DNA of 64,000 nucleotides from positions 3,841,886-3,905,885 of the forward strand of contig JAVLUZ010000340.1 of assembly GCA_036768485.1 (NCBI GenBank), given 5' to 3'. Below, in pieces: positions 1-15,000 of the stretch. Source of the DNA: Mermis nigrescens. Taxonomy: Eukaryota > Nematoda > Enoplea > Mermithida > Mermithidae. The notes beneath the pieces are model-generated. The model had not been told where the DNA came from and made no database searches. It saw only the letters and a program-made list of their open reading frames with translations. Each line of letters begins with the position of its first letter. Position 1 is the stretch's first letter. The position numbers were made by a program, and so were the translations under genes.

Positions 1-3000
1 GTTGGCCCGTTCCATGAATATCATCGATTATCTGTACGGTGAAGGAGTAGTCGATATGGAAAAACGAAGAGCGGAAGTGCTCAAATCTGTCTTGCAATAC
101 CGCTTACTCGACTGCGAATATAAATCTACGTCCGAAGTCGAAAGTACGTATGATCAGGGTCGTATCTTGTGGGCGAGGGGCGGCGGCTATCCCTTTTGAC
201 CTAAAAAATTTTTTTTTGATTGGTAAGAAAATGCACGAAAGAATGGATAAATTGCATGTCTTTGACGTTCTTCGAATTTTCGGCGCTTCGCGACTCTTGC
301 GAAGTATCTTCCATAATTTTGGCTTAAGCACGACCAAAAAATGTCATTTCTTGAAGGCCTTCAACTTATAAAAAATTCTTAAACGTCGGAAAGCGAGGTT
401 TTTGAGAGCTATTCCGACGAGTTATCCGAGATATATGCTAATTTATGTTAGGAAGGCTCCTATCCTTGGCCGAATACTGGATACGGGCCTGCGTATAAGT
501 ATGTTCATATACATATATAATGGTTCTAAAAGACTAGATACCATAGTTTCCCAAGGTCGAAAGTTCAGAGCGGGGGTGAAATCCCAAAATTTAGGACCAC
601 TAAATTTAGAGTCTAGCCTTTTTTGCAGCTCAAATATGAAAAATGGCTACCTATCAGTGGCGGATCCAGAATTTTCCTAAGGGGGCGGTACCCCTAAGGG
701 GGGCGGAACCCTGACTTAGGCGAAAAAATTAGCCGTTTTAACCAGAAAATCGCTAAAAATCGCTCAGAAATCCTTAATTTTGCGCATTATTTTGGACCAA
801 TCGGGGTGGCGGCGGCCCCCCCCCCCGCCCCCTAAATCCGCCCCTGCCTATGGGAATGTGTGCTAGGTACCCATGTTTTTTCTGCATATGCAATTACGGT
901 AGATAGGCGCTTGAATTTTTTTGGAACTGAATGGTAAAATTAGTAAAAGACATATGTATGTAACGTATTAGAGTAATGCGGAGTTGTTTACTACACATTA
1001 ATTGAAGAATTTACTCGTTCCGTAGAAAGTATTTTCCCTAAGCCTATAATTGAAACATTCTGTTGAGAATCGTCCTCCCCTAATGCGTTCATTTAGTTTG
1101 TACTTGTAAAAATTAACGATTTATCCGTGCACTTAACAAAGAGGAATAATAAAGGTTTTTCCTCCAGGTAGACTTATCATTTGCTTGCTTTTTTAAAAGG
1201 TATTCATCTGCGTCCTTATAATTTTTGTATATTTATAAAAATTCTGCTTTCACTCAATGCCCAACATCAACAACGAGTTTTGCTAATGTATAAAAATTTC
1301 TTTATCGAGAAATATCGTTAGTATTTATTTGATAAATTTAATTTTTATCATAAAGTGATATTTTGCGTTCCATACATATATACATGCGTATTCGTATTTT
1401 TATTTTTTAGAGTTGGAATCGTTCAAAGATACTCTGAAAGAACTATGCGACCAAAAAAAGGTAAACCTCAAGTGACTAATTTTGCTTTGCGTATTTTTAG
1501 TATTCTGGCCATTCTGCAATGGAACAATGAACGACGTGTATATGGTTGAGCAGAACCTTACCTATTCACTTAAAAAATATGAATAAATGGCGCAAAATGC
1601 TGAAATTTTGCACGTTTTATGAGTCGAAATATCGCTAAAAACGCTTAAAACAGTAGGTGCCGTTTCTGTGAATTTTTTATGAATTCATAAATTCAAAGGA
1701 AATGAAAAACTTTCTATGTGGATGTCGTGTACGATCCTGAAACGATTATTATTATGCATGGTCCTAACACGATTTTGTTTTTAATTTAATGTTGATCTTT
1801 TTGCATATCAGATGGCGAATATTGTCGGTTCGTGAAAATGGGCCTGTTGGATAAATTTGCGGAACTAGGTCGGTTTACGATTTTTAAAAAAAGAGTCGCT
1901 GCCGAGAAACCTACTACTGAAATCAAAGTAAGTATCAATTCATAGAAGTAGGGCCGTATTTAGGGGCGGCCGCCCCCCCCCGCCTCGGTAGTGAAATAAA
2001 AATTGGCAGGTGAGAGAATGCACGGAATGATGAGAGAATCGGCAACTGTTTGCCAGATGACCGTCGAATTTTCGGCGCTTCGCACCATGTGTAAAGTCTT
2101 TTATATAATGTTACTTCAAGCGCGACCGAAACTTGACAATTTTCACAGTTTGTCAGAGAAAAGAGTTTTTAAAAGTTCGACTTTATGAGCATAAACGATA
2201 TACTTCACCGCCCCACTGGTTGGATCCTGGATACTGACCTGATAGAAGTATAACGTTTCTTATCCACGCATTAAACGGCTCGGAATTTCCGGCCTAGTTG
2301 TTCGTTTAGACAGGCACGTAGCTGGCCGTCCTATTTTGGGGCGACCAACACCATTGTTTTGGGGGACAAAGGCCAAAATAGCACAAAATAACGTTTAAAA
2401 ATCCTATTTTTCTGAAGTTTTAGAGGGGTACGAACCCCCCCCCTCCATTCCCCCAGAGATATGTACCTGCGTTTAGATCGAGGTAAATTACCTGGTACTT
2501 TTGGTCAAAAATAAGAATCCTTTTAGTTCTTATGCTATTCAAAAGAGCTTCATCGAAATAAATGTACATTGTTATCAAATGGGATTGCATTCAATATACA
2601 TGCCGACCATATGTGTATACATGTAATACAGGAATAGTAGATCTCCTAAGGAAAGTTTGTCGTCTTCATCCCCTATAGCTGGAAAATTTTTGACCCACGG
2701 ATTTTGAGAAAAAATTGGAATTTTTGCCGGTTTAGGTGTTTTTTGGCCAAAAATTTGAGGTAATCTACCCCTCCCTGGAAATTGCCGAGGTACCCACCCT
2801 AAATTTCGACCCGTTACATGTATGCATACATGATCTTGGAGTGAGGTTTCAATTAAACCCACAGAAAAGATTTCACTCATTCAGAAATTTTTTTCACCCT
2901 CCCAGAATTAACGATTTTCTCAAGTTTACAAAAAATTCTGAAAAATTTCGAACGTTTTAGCTATCTAATTGCTGCAGAATGTCAAATTTTCGGCGCATCG

Positions 3001-6000
3001 CGCCATACACGCTCTTTTGGCTGCATATATTTAATTCAGTTTATTCGATTTTTCCGAAATTATTTGATGTTTGTATGTTTTTTAATTTTGGATCATTATT
3101 AACTTTTTTATTTTTTAAATTTCTTATATTTTTGTTATCATTTTTAAAAATTTTGTCAGCATCATCAGAATGCCGAAGAACGATGTTTTTGTGTTTTGAC
3201 GCGTATACACTATTTTTTGAACCCACAAAAGGCACTTTAACATTTACTGCCCTCTAGAATACCCATGCTGTTCATTCCTTAAGTTGACTTGTAAAAAATA
3301 ACGCTGTTGGACTTGAAGTGTCGAATATAATGTATGCACATAGTTCTATAAAATTATTGACATTTCGTCGTCCAAAAATGTTCAATTATACTTAGTTGAT
3401 TTTTTTACTGGGTGTATGTTTGTCAATAACTTATCGTTTTATGTTTTGCAGGTGCCAAAGGTTAAGATAAATCTGAAAAATCTGGCCTCTGAAATGCAAA
3501 AGTATTTGATAACCGTTGACTTGCTTCCTTTTGGCCCATTCAGGTAGTATTTTTGAATTTTGTATTTTTTCATTCAAGTATTTTTCATTTCATTTACTTG
3601 TTTTAGTGGTTGTAGTATTTTCTATAATTTGCCTCAAGCGCAACCTAAACGACCTATTTATTGAAGACAATATTTTTTCTCGACAAGTTTGAATTTTATG
3701 AGCTAAATAGTTGAGCATGTCCAAAATGTAGGAAAATCCAATTTAATAGCTACCACGGAGTTTCCGGCATATAAACGAATTTATTTTGGGTCCAACGCCA
3801 CCATACACGTAAAGCATGAAATTCTGGGGGTCAGGCTCAAAAATTTTTTAAAAAGTGCCTGTTTCGGGCTAAAAAACGACAGGTATACTTCAAAAAGACT
3901 GCTTGTTTCTTTTCAGACAATGTTCGTTTTTTTAGAACAGAAAAACGTAAGAAAATTTCGGAAAAATTTGAAAAAAAAATTTAGTAAATTGAACAAAATA
4001 TTGTCAAAAATGTGTGTGTAAGTGTGTGTGTGTGTGGCGCAAAGCGCCGAAAATTTGAGGTTTTTTTGAGCAAAAATGGGCTAAAAACACTTTAAAAGGG
4101 ACACTTTTTACCACTTTTACTAACTTCTACAAAACATCGATAATTCTTGGGGTTCTAACCCCGACCCCCCCCCCACAACCGTCCAAGAACACGTCTGACC
4201 GCCATCCCTTTGGTCGTATAATGGATATGGGCCAGGGCCTGCTCAGAAGTATCAATTATTTTGAGGCGTCGAGCTTTAGGTACGTAGAAAAAACTGTGTT
4301 TTTGACGGGTAACCATCGCTTTTGAAGCCGAAAAAACTAGACGAAACTTGTTGCTAAACCGACCCCGCTTACAATATTTCCTTGCTGTCCAGTGCATAGT
4401 ACATATATGTACACAACGTAAACTGTATTTTCAATAACTCCTAATTTTAATCGCCCTTATATTCCTATTGAAACATATATACGTATCATTGTATTGTTTT
4501 TGTGAGTATAGACTTAGTTATTGAATTTTGGTTGTTTTTGAACTGTTTATTGATGAACTCACTTGTTAAATATCCGGATATTTCGTTATTTGAAAAGCAT
4601 GTACGGTCGATAGCTATTTTATTAAATACTGAAAAGGGACGCTTAACATGATTGATGATTTGGGCAATACAATCGAAGAAAAACTTATTTGGTAAATTCT
4701 ATCTCAGATGCTGTCATGACCTTCCGTCCGACGGTGTGCCATGCTTGGCAAAAAATTGCGATCAGCGATTTGACACGGCGGCTTCACTCTTGTTCCATTT
4801 AATCAATTGCCACAAATGTTCTCTGGTGGGTGCTTATGAGACATACATGTATGTATTCCTTGAGAGTATAATTTCTTTCTTGCGAGTTTAAATGAATCAT
4901 GCATATGCCGTGTCGAACATTTGGTTTGCGTTATAGTCATTTGATTACTTTATTTGGAATATTTTATTTGAAAATGATTCGATTTGTAGGGTTCAGTAAA
5001 CTTTTCAAAAAAAGTATTAATTATTCGTCGGAATTTCATACGTTCTAAAATAATTTTTTTATTTCAGGGTCAGTCATACAGACGTTTGACGTTCTCGCAA
5101 GAAAAACATGTTGAGGATGAAAAGGTAAATTAGAGGGATATAATGGGGATGTGTGGGTGTATGGGTCCGCATTTGTTGGAATACCATCTGAAAATAGCGG
5201 GTGCGGGTTGCAGTTTTTCATTAGCAAATGGTTTCGCATGTTGTTTCTTCAAAGCTGCTGAATCATCTAATATTCTTTCAATAATAGTTGTTGTTTTTAA
5301 TCTGGGTAAGTCAAGAGTTTGCTATTTTCGTTGACCCTCTAATTAACCAAGTAAATTTGCGCAGAGCGTTGCTTCTTTTTTGTAAAATATGTATGAATTA
5401 GAGAATATTGTTGCGAAATTCGGTTGGCGTGAAAAGCTTGGCGCGATTTTGTCTGATTTCGTTATTAAACTTTCTCGTTCTATATACATACATGTTTAAG
5501 CAGTACTGAGTTAATTTGCGCGGCTGCTCTTTATTGTATGAAGTGAACGCCTGAAATTTTACAAACTATACGATGCTCAGCAGCAGTCTTATTTGAATGA
5601 ACGTTGGCATCACAAATGCACACTGAGAGGGGGTATCCCTCTACCACGACTCTTTGAAGGCATACCCCCTCAGGCCCTTTTGGCACTAAACCTGTTGCTC
5701 GAACCAAGAAAAAACGTGAAATGACGTCTAGCAGTATAGTTTCAGGTACATATACTTATTTTTCGAGCAGTAGCCTGTCCAATTAATAAAGTTTCTTCCA
5801 TTATTTTGTATATTTTTGATGTTGCAGGTCATTTAATATAGCTCTTTCGTTACTGTTTTCATGCAAATTTAACCATAAAGCTTAATGAAGCATGAAATGA
5901 AACGAATTAAGTGTCGAAATTTGTCAAAATCTAACATGTAAATACACACATGGGCCTAGCGGAGGGGTATTAAGCCTACCTAAGGATTTAAAGAGCCAGG

Positions 6001-9000
6001 TACTGTCAGGCGATTTTGAGAAAATAAAAGGTGCTGCAAAACAATTTTTGAGCTTACTGCTAAAAAAGAAAACGATAAAAAATATCATAAATTTTCCGGC
6101 GCTTCGCGCTCTATTGATAAACTTTTGTATTTTTCATTGCTAAGGAAACCCACAAATTGTGTGAACTTCAGTACTATGGGTCGAGAAACCCAGTTTACCT
6201 CACGTAACGTGCTACTATACTACATTCTAGTACCCTAAATTTCACATGTGCAGAATTTTCATCAACTTATGGAGGCCATATTTGTACTATAGTCTGTTAC
6301 ATTTCAAATGGCCCATTTTTTGCTAAAGTCTTCTTACTGTAATAGACTTTCACTGCAGAGATAGCACCTTCAATTATGCTCTCTTCACAGCTGATTGCTT
6401 TAAACTTTTTTATCGATGTTTAATGTGTTTTGCTTAACACGCGCATCTATCAAGCTGCCGCAATGATCTAACCCGTAAAATATTCTGCTACAGTAATAAA
6501 CCGTAAACGGAAAATGGACCATTTGGAACGGAACAGATTATAGTGCGAACAGACCCTGTACAAATAGAATTATCACAATTTACTCTACGACCGTTTTTGG
6601 ATTTCACCTCATCTAACCGCATCTACATACCTTGTTCATGTATGATAAAATTGGTAAAAAATTGCTCATATACCCCCAGGAAACCCGCTTTATCTCCCTC
6701 CCGGAAGTTTTGACGTTGGGCAGGTATGGTTGGCATTTTTTGTACAGTTATTGCCTTTCACACTTTCATTTGTTTTGCGACATGCGAAAGTATACTTAGA
6801 ATGGTTGCTTTAAAATTAAGGTTATCAGGAATTTCCATCAGAGCCATAAAAAGCTTGTAAAACCGTTTCGTTTCGTTACTTCATTAATAAAAGTCATCAC
6901 ACAACTAATTTAGACTTAAGATAGAAATTATGCCTAATCTAGTTTTATATAAAGAACAATGCCAGTAGCGAACCCTGCACATCACTGAATATGGTTAATT
7001 TGATACATGTTTTTTTAAAATTTCAAACTAGTGCTCATGAAGACTAACATATTTCTTGAATTAATATTTTTTCCATCCGATTTTGATTTAAAATGTTTGT
7101 TTCCTTTTCTTTCGCTGTAGGTTTGGTATTTATCTTTCAAACCAGTCAACCGCTCTTTTATTAGAATGAATTTAGCTTATCCGCTGCGTCCGTACTTGTT
7201 GTGAATTAAATAAGAATATTTTAAGTTGAACGGTATTTGTCGTAGATAATCAATCATCCAGTATCTACACAATCTTCGTTCCGTTCTTTAAATGCTCAGC
7301 GCCTATCAATCTGCTTAAAAAGCTTGACTCAGCTAATATGCAATTTCTCAACTGGAAACATTTTAAATTCAAAAATTTGTGAACGACGTATTAAATCCTG
7401 TATGTACATACCTATGCAGGGTGGCCCATAAAAAACCCAGATTGAAATTTAGCAGGTCATAATAATGTGAACATAAGACTTTGAAACCGGCTGCTTTAGA
7501 TAGATGAAAGTGTCTTCTCCTGAACCGTATAAAAAAAATTTGGCTAGATATCAATGATTCGGGCGCTAGGGCGATTTGTTTACACCCTACTTTAATTTTT
7601 ATGTAAATGCCGATAGCATCATTGGTCCTATCATTAAATTGTATAATCTTTTGATGATTTCCTGAAATTTTTGCACTCAGTAGGACGCATACCATCGACT
7701 CTAGTAGGATGCTCTAAAGAATGTGCCAATTAATTTTTTGAGACAGGTTATATTGTCAAAAATGTAAAAAAGGATACCTTCATTCACAGTAATGTGATAC
7801 AATGCAGAAACCCTGAGGTTTAAATAGTGTCAAAGTGAGATGTAAACAAATTGTCGTAGTGCAGGAACCACTGGCAGCTGGCTAAAATTTTCAACGTGGT
7901 TCAAGCAAAGACATATTTACCGATCTAATGCAGCTGGTCCTACAGTTTTATGTTCATATCAGCCGAAGTTATGATGTACTAAATAATGTAGCCATTTATG
8001 GGCCATTAAGAGGTGTTCCATCTGTGCTAATTATGCTCTTCATTATGTTTGTCAGGTTCAGATCAAAACCGTCGTATTCTACTGTAGTCGATGCCATTAT
8101 GAGTCAAATAAGTTTAATGATGTTATGAAGCATTTTGGAACGCACAAAAGATCATCATGTAAGTAGCATAGCAGTATACATTTCGTATGCATAAGTTAAA
8201 ACGGAACTGGACACTGATTGGTTAATGATAATTAGGGGTTTCCTGGAGCAGACTTTTTAGCCGGACTGGGACTGGTTAAGATGCTATGTATACTAAACTG
8301 TGTATATCTAAACTTAACATAATTAATGGTTAGTTTTTCAGTAGCGTTTATTTATATAGTTGCAAAGAAGGGATTAATCAAATGGTGCTAATCTTATAAA
8401 GGGTTTGAATGAATAACTATGAAAGAAAAATGTTTCGCATAGTATGAATTAAGGCTCATTCCTGATCCTTATTCAGTAACTTAAAATGATTAGAATTGTT
8501 ATGTAAATGTTGAATGGGCAAGTTATCTTCAGATTTTCTTTTGTAGAGTAATTTTCGCGCAGGTTAAAAATCGTAAAGAAATTTATGTAAAGCTTTAGAT
8601 AGAATATCCAGAGCAGTTTCAGTTATCTGGACTCTTAACGAACGATATCACACGAGGTAGAAATATTTTTAATGCTATGCGACGCGCTCATCATTTTATG
8701 GTACAGATCGGTTTAAATAACTATTTTACGTGAATATTATGCATCTTAAAGTTAAACCTAATCTTTTTATCCCAATTTTCGCTTTAAAAGACTGAAGAAA
8801 GAATATGAGTAAGTCTCAAGTTCCAGTGAAAAAAGTCACGCAAATTCACTATTCATTAAATCACAGTTCTTGGACTTTAGACCCTCTGACCGATTTTTTT
8901 GCACTTCTAGTCTATGTACAATTATTCATATGTTCAGCTCTACAACGCTATAAAAATCATTAATTTTTGATTTCGACCATCTTTTCCAGATGAAAAATTG

Positions 9001-12000
9001 TGGCTGTTGCGATAAGAATTCAAGAAAGCGCAAGCTTGATTGCCGAAAATTTTAAAAAATTTTAAATATTTCGACTTAAAAATTATCACATGACGCAAAA
9101 CAGTCGCACTATAGATTGTTATTACATAAATCAGGTCAACAACAACTGCCTACAATCATCGCACTGAATCTTACCTACTGACAAATTTGTTCGCTTAATC
9201 GATTTCGCTGCATTCTGTCCGGCTAGGGTTAACAGTTAACATGAATTTCGTGTATTAGACATAACAGGATAAAATAGAAGAACATAAATGCTGAATTACT
9301 TATTCTGAAATGAAATGTGTATAAAATCAATAAATCACGAGTATTTTAATGTCCAACCGAATAATCGCATTCACTTAGTAGTACAAATTTTGATTTTCTT
9401 TTACTCCTTTAAAGAAAGTTATGTCAGCAACGCTGGATTTGTTATCACATATGTTAGATAAACATCACATCCAAGTCAACATTCGTATGTACTATAGGAG
9501 CAGTCCAACTATCAAATTTTCTTAGTTGAATATGACAAATTTGGTGCAGATTATAGTACACTATTTTTTCTGCAGGTCGTCAAGGATGTGTTATAAACGA
9601 GATTGCTACATTCGATTATCAGAAGCATCTACAAAGGTTAGACGTAAATTTCGTAGCAGGGACGTAACCATACATAGGCAGCACCTAAATTCTGGGGGTT
9701 GCAAGATTTTTCAAACATAAACAATTGGCTTTAAAATGGTAGTATGACGGGAAAACACAATTTTTCAACATTTATCATTGAGCACTATCCATTCGCATCA
9801 AAAATTTCGAAAAAATTTCAAAAATTGAATTTAGTGTGAAGTATTTTGGTTTCTAAGAGGGTACTTTGGCCTTCTGGGGGGGAACATATTCCCCGAATCC
9901 TCCCACGCCGATGTGTGGACGTTACACGTATCCCACATGCGCGTGAGGGTTTCGAGGCTGCAGCATAGGTGAGCAGCACAAATCCTGGGGAGGGGGTCAA
10001 ATGGGGCAAAATCACAAAAATTCAGTTCGGGTGTTCTATCAATCTGGGGGAGTGTGCAGATTGCAGAATATTCTTGGGCAGCGATTAAACTGAGGTATCT
10101 GCGTAGTGTAAAAGTGGCAAAAGTCCCAACAGCATGCCAATACTTCAATTCTAGGGGTCTATCGATTTTTGGGGGCTACCGGATTTTTTTCCGGTGAGGT
10201 TGAACTTAAACTTACTTTTGGTGCGGAGTTTTTTAAATTTTTTTATCTGTTGCGAAGCGCCGGAAAAAATTAATCCGAGTTGAAAATTTTCTTTCACTCC
10301 GTCTTTACATCTTGTTCTATGACAATTTCACTCTGGGTTACAAAATATCCCAACCCTCTGATTGATCCTCCTAGTTATGTCCATGCGCAGCCTTGTCCAT
10401 TCATTTATTTATAATCGATCGTCTCTTCTGTGTTCGGCATAGTGTATCGTACTTATACCAATGTTTGCTTTCAGCTTTGATGACGTGGAATACGAGCGGT
10501 CGCTCAGATCAAATTTAATTGATTACGCGGACACATTCGTTGAAGTTCTGATGCCATATGTTGCAAGTTATCCAGATGCAAAAGATGAATTGAAACGTCT
10601 GGTTGAAGACACATTTGAGGTTATTTTATTTTTAGGCATTCTATTTTCTGTACTATGTTTTTTATTTACTGATTTCTTCAATGTTCTAGCGCAAGATATT
10701 TGCTATGCCCATCTTTATTGTTTTTATTTTTCGCTTGAATTATTTTTTATTTTCTCCATTCTATTTTTACGTTTATTGAACATACGTTCTATTGTGTGAC
10801 CACCATTGCACTACGTATATGTCTGAATACTGCTTAACGACAAAAGTTAATACTTTTGGATGCACATGCACCAGGGTAAACGGGGGTAAATCCTAGATAT
10901 TCAAACCAGTTACTTCAGCTTTCACGCTTTGTTTTGCTAAAAATTGACAGAAATAACCTTTCACGTGCATTACCGCATTTTGGAGATTTATAGTCCATTT
11001 TTCCGCTTTGAACATTACAAAAATATAGCTATACCTGGGCCTGGCCCTGGCATCGGCGTCTTAAAATGTTAATATTGCATCTTACCTAGATGCAAATTGT
11101 TGCATTTATTGATTGGTAAGTAAGCTCAACAGTCGGGTTATCAGTGGAACTCTTTTAAATATGGTTTTATTTTAACTAAGGGTGCATTCCGTATTACTTA
11201 TAATAATAATTATTTGATTATTCTTATAGCTCTGGAATTATGATAAATGTGACGAATCGCATTATACGTATGGTACATATCTTTCTGGGCACGGTTCGGC
11301 TCTAAAAATAAGACAATTTTGGGTGCTTTTTATGTAAGCAGTCTATAAATTTATTAATTACGGGAAAATATTAACTTAATTTATGCTTTAGTTATGCAGT
11401 AATTATTCCGTCATCTCAAGATCGCTGGATAGTACTTGTCTTTCTGGCCCATCAGGAGGCAGGCTTATACCACCCCCTGGCGCCCACCCCCATGTGTTAG
11501 TATGCGATACTGGCTGTTTAATTTAAAAAGCTATTCTTTTCTATATAGACGCTTCCGGTCGAAATTAGAACTAAAAAGATGATTGCTTTCTATGATCGTT
11601 TATCGATCGAGTGATTTGTTTTTTTGCGAATTGCACGATCGAGTGTTTTGTTTTGTTGTTTATTGCATTAGTTTGTTATCGCTTATCTTGTAATTTTTTC
11701 ATCGGTGATTTCCTGTTACCTGTGAGCTTTCCGGACGGAGACAACTGTGATTTGATTCGCGTAGTGTAGCTTGTCTCGCTTAAATATCCATTGTGTTAAA
11801 GCTTATGTAAATCGTCATTTGCAAGCATTTATGTGCCTTCATTTTTAGTTATAGCATTTGTGTTATGTATTGCTTTCGCATGGGAATCAATTGAAATTAA
11901 ATTAATCATCCTGTTACAACACGGCCGCCTTCTCAACAAAGCCGCTGTCCCAACAGAGCCATTGTCTCAACGAGGTCACCATATTTTAATAAATAGATTT

Positions 12001-15000
12001 TTAAATTACAGGAAGGTACACTGAATTATAATGAGGCAGCAATTAAAATTGGACCAAAGAATAAGTTGCGACACATGCACGTATGGCCTGTTTCATTTTG
12101 TTTTCTTTCAAATTTTTCCGCAAGAATCTGGCTACAACGAAGCTTTTGAATTTAAAAAAAGTAACGCGGCTTCATAATGGCATGCATCTCTGTGTGACTC
12201 AACATACTGTAGAAAATCAAATTTTCGGCATTAGCCGAAAGCGTCATTTTGATTTTTTATCCAAAACTTCAAGCGTATGCAGATGAACAAGCGCGTGTGT
12301 ATCTGGGTGGGTTCGGCTGACCCCCAAGATTCAGCGAAATAGGACTGTTCAAGTGTTATTTTGTGCTATTTTTCGGCTTAGTCCCCCCAACATATGTAGG
12401 ATGGCCGGCATAACTATACAAAGAGGGACCCGTACTTTCTACACGACGTAGTAAGTATATATGTGTTAATGACGGACCGTATATACTTTCTACACAACGT
12501 ATTAAGTACTATAATATGTATTAATGAGGGGTCCTTACTTTCTATACAAACAATAGGTAATAATATTCAGTAAGTAGTAAAGTTTACAAACAGTGCAGGT
12601 ACCTACCTACCTATTGTGTGTCACTTGCAAAGTACCTATGTATAATGCATATTGATTTGTGCAAATTAAAACTTAAACTTAAAATTACTCGCTATGGAGA
12701 GTTATTCTATTAGTACATACATATCTCGACTTTAACCGGAGAAGTTGACATCATAAAAGAAGGCAAGAACGAGACCAAAATGTGTTCTTTCACCTCAGAT
12801 TTTTCATCAAAGCTGAGCTTGCGTGAACGGGCACCAAGCTATAGATATCCCATATGATGTTATAACCTTACGCAAAAAGCTCACAACACGATCATTATAG
12901 ATTGGCACTGAGTTTGAAGTAATATGAAAAATATAAGCAACCAATTTTTCAGTTATCTATCGCTTAAAAACTTATTGAATATTATTACAACCTATACTGT
13001 TCGTATAGAAAGTAAGGATCCCTCATTAATATTATAATACTACGTCGTGTAGAAAGTACGGTCCGTCATTTATATATACTTACTACGTAGTGTAGAAAGT
13101 ACATGCGGGTCCCTCTTGTATAGTTTTGGCGGATGGCCAGCTTCGTTCCTGTACGGACTACCTACATCTATATATACAGTTGGGGACACAACTAACGTCC
13201 TTCATCCGGTTGTTTTTTTCATTTTTTGCATCGATTTTCAACCGTTTCCATCCGTTTTTCCAACCGAACTATTTTTTCAACCGAATGGAAATTTCAACTG
13301 GCGGCTAAGATTAAGCTTTCATTTAGTCTCTGTCGACGATATCGAAACAAATGCTGTCAATGAATCAATTGTTTGCTCGGATCATACTGTATTCTAGTGT
13401 ACTACTGCACGCGCAGTCCTGAATTGCATTAAATCTGACCTCTCTAGTTCATCACTATAACGCGCCTAAAATACATAAACGTTGATTTTATTTGATGCGC
13501 AGTAATAGGATGAGTCGACCAGAGAGACACAAGGCATAACCTATCGCGTTACTTCATAATTACTTAGCACAGAAGAATGAATATTGCAATTATTGCTTAT
13601 TTTGTTCTTGTATACGGTGCTAATTGCCGTGTTTTGGTAGTAGCGTAGTCTTTACGACAATACTCTTACTCTTGCGTCCTACACCGACGCATTATTAATG
13701 TTTGTGATAAAAAAAGCCACATTTTCCGCTCGAAAAATTTATATCATTTAAGTCATCCGGAAATAATCGAAATTAAACAACTTATAAATCATGGGAATAA
13801 TTTTAAAGCTAGAAAATTATCAATTTGCTTCCTTCGCTCAGAAACGTAAATGAAAACTTCTAAAAATGTGAAATCAATATTGAAGTTTTCTCTGTAAAGT
13901 CGTATATATCGATTGAGATAGGCAAAAATAATGGTGTTTTGAGCGTCTCGACAAATCTACGCATTGGAGAAGGAAAATTGCACATGAAAATTGAAAAAGA
14001 AGTTCTGCCTCATTCATGGCTCAAATACAGAAAGATCATTTGTTCAAGGGATTTCTAAACCATTTCATCCGACGACATAAAAAATTTATTTCTTGCTTTT
14101 GTACTCAAAATCTGGCAGTTGAAAACATAGAAAAGCAGTGCAAAGATTCAAATTAATTTCGTAGAAGCAGCCAAAAATTTTGATTTATTTTACTAGATCA
14201 ATGAAAGCCTGCGATATTTAATTGATAAAAGAATTCAAAAACATTAAATCCGACGCTAGCCCGAAAATTTCGTGTTCTGGCTGCTGGACTTGGCCAGAAA
14301 CTCATTTTAGCACTCTTTCACGCATTTCAAGAATTTTAAATGTTTTCCTTCAGATGACTTGTTCAACAATAACTTTAATTTTGGGGCCAGGTCCCCCACA
14401 GCTATATATTTCTGAGACAGAGAGAAAGGAGAGGAAACGATAAAATTTGGGAGAGAAAATGTGAGGTTCTGAGCAGGCCTGATCATAAACAAAGATTAGA
14501 GCTGAAGTTTCGACTGTGAAACGGAAAAGTTCTAGTAATACAATTTTTGTGACTCCTGAGGTTTGGGGGGTCTTGCTGCCTATTCCTTGCAAAATAGGAT
14601 GTGACATGTCAGAATTATTATTCTTCAAAAAAATCGTTAAAAATGTACTTTTTAGAGCATTTTTGTGATTTTCGGCGTAAAAAATCGGATTTATGACATT
14701 TTTTCATGATTTACATTATTTATTTCCTGATGACTAATCCTGGGTTTTTTGGGATTTATTCGAAATTTTTAGACTTTCATGTTTTCCGAAACATGAATAT
14801 TATAATAAGTGTTGAAAAATGATGTTTTTGACGCACTAATCATCATTTGTTCAGAAAAGATATTTTCGACATATCTAAAAATTATTTGAGCTGACTTAAT
14901 TCTCGAGAATTTCATGAGCTCTGGTAAAATTTTTTTAACAAGTAAGTGAATTTCAGCATATATATATACATATGAAAACGAAATGATTACTGTAATGAAA

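Noticed and set aside
8987..9020. Candidate zinc-finger gene exon after cttttccag
   Set aside because: The reading stops after eight codons; the exon at 9419-9484 fits the phase instead.
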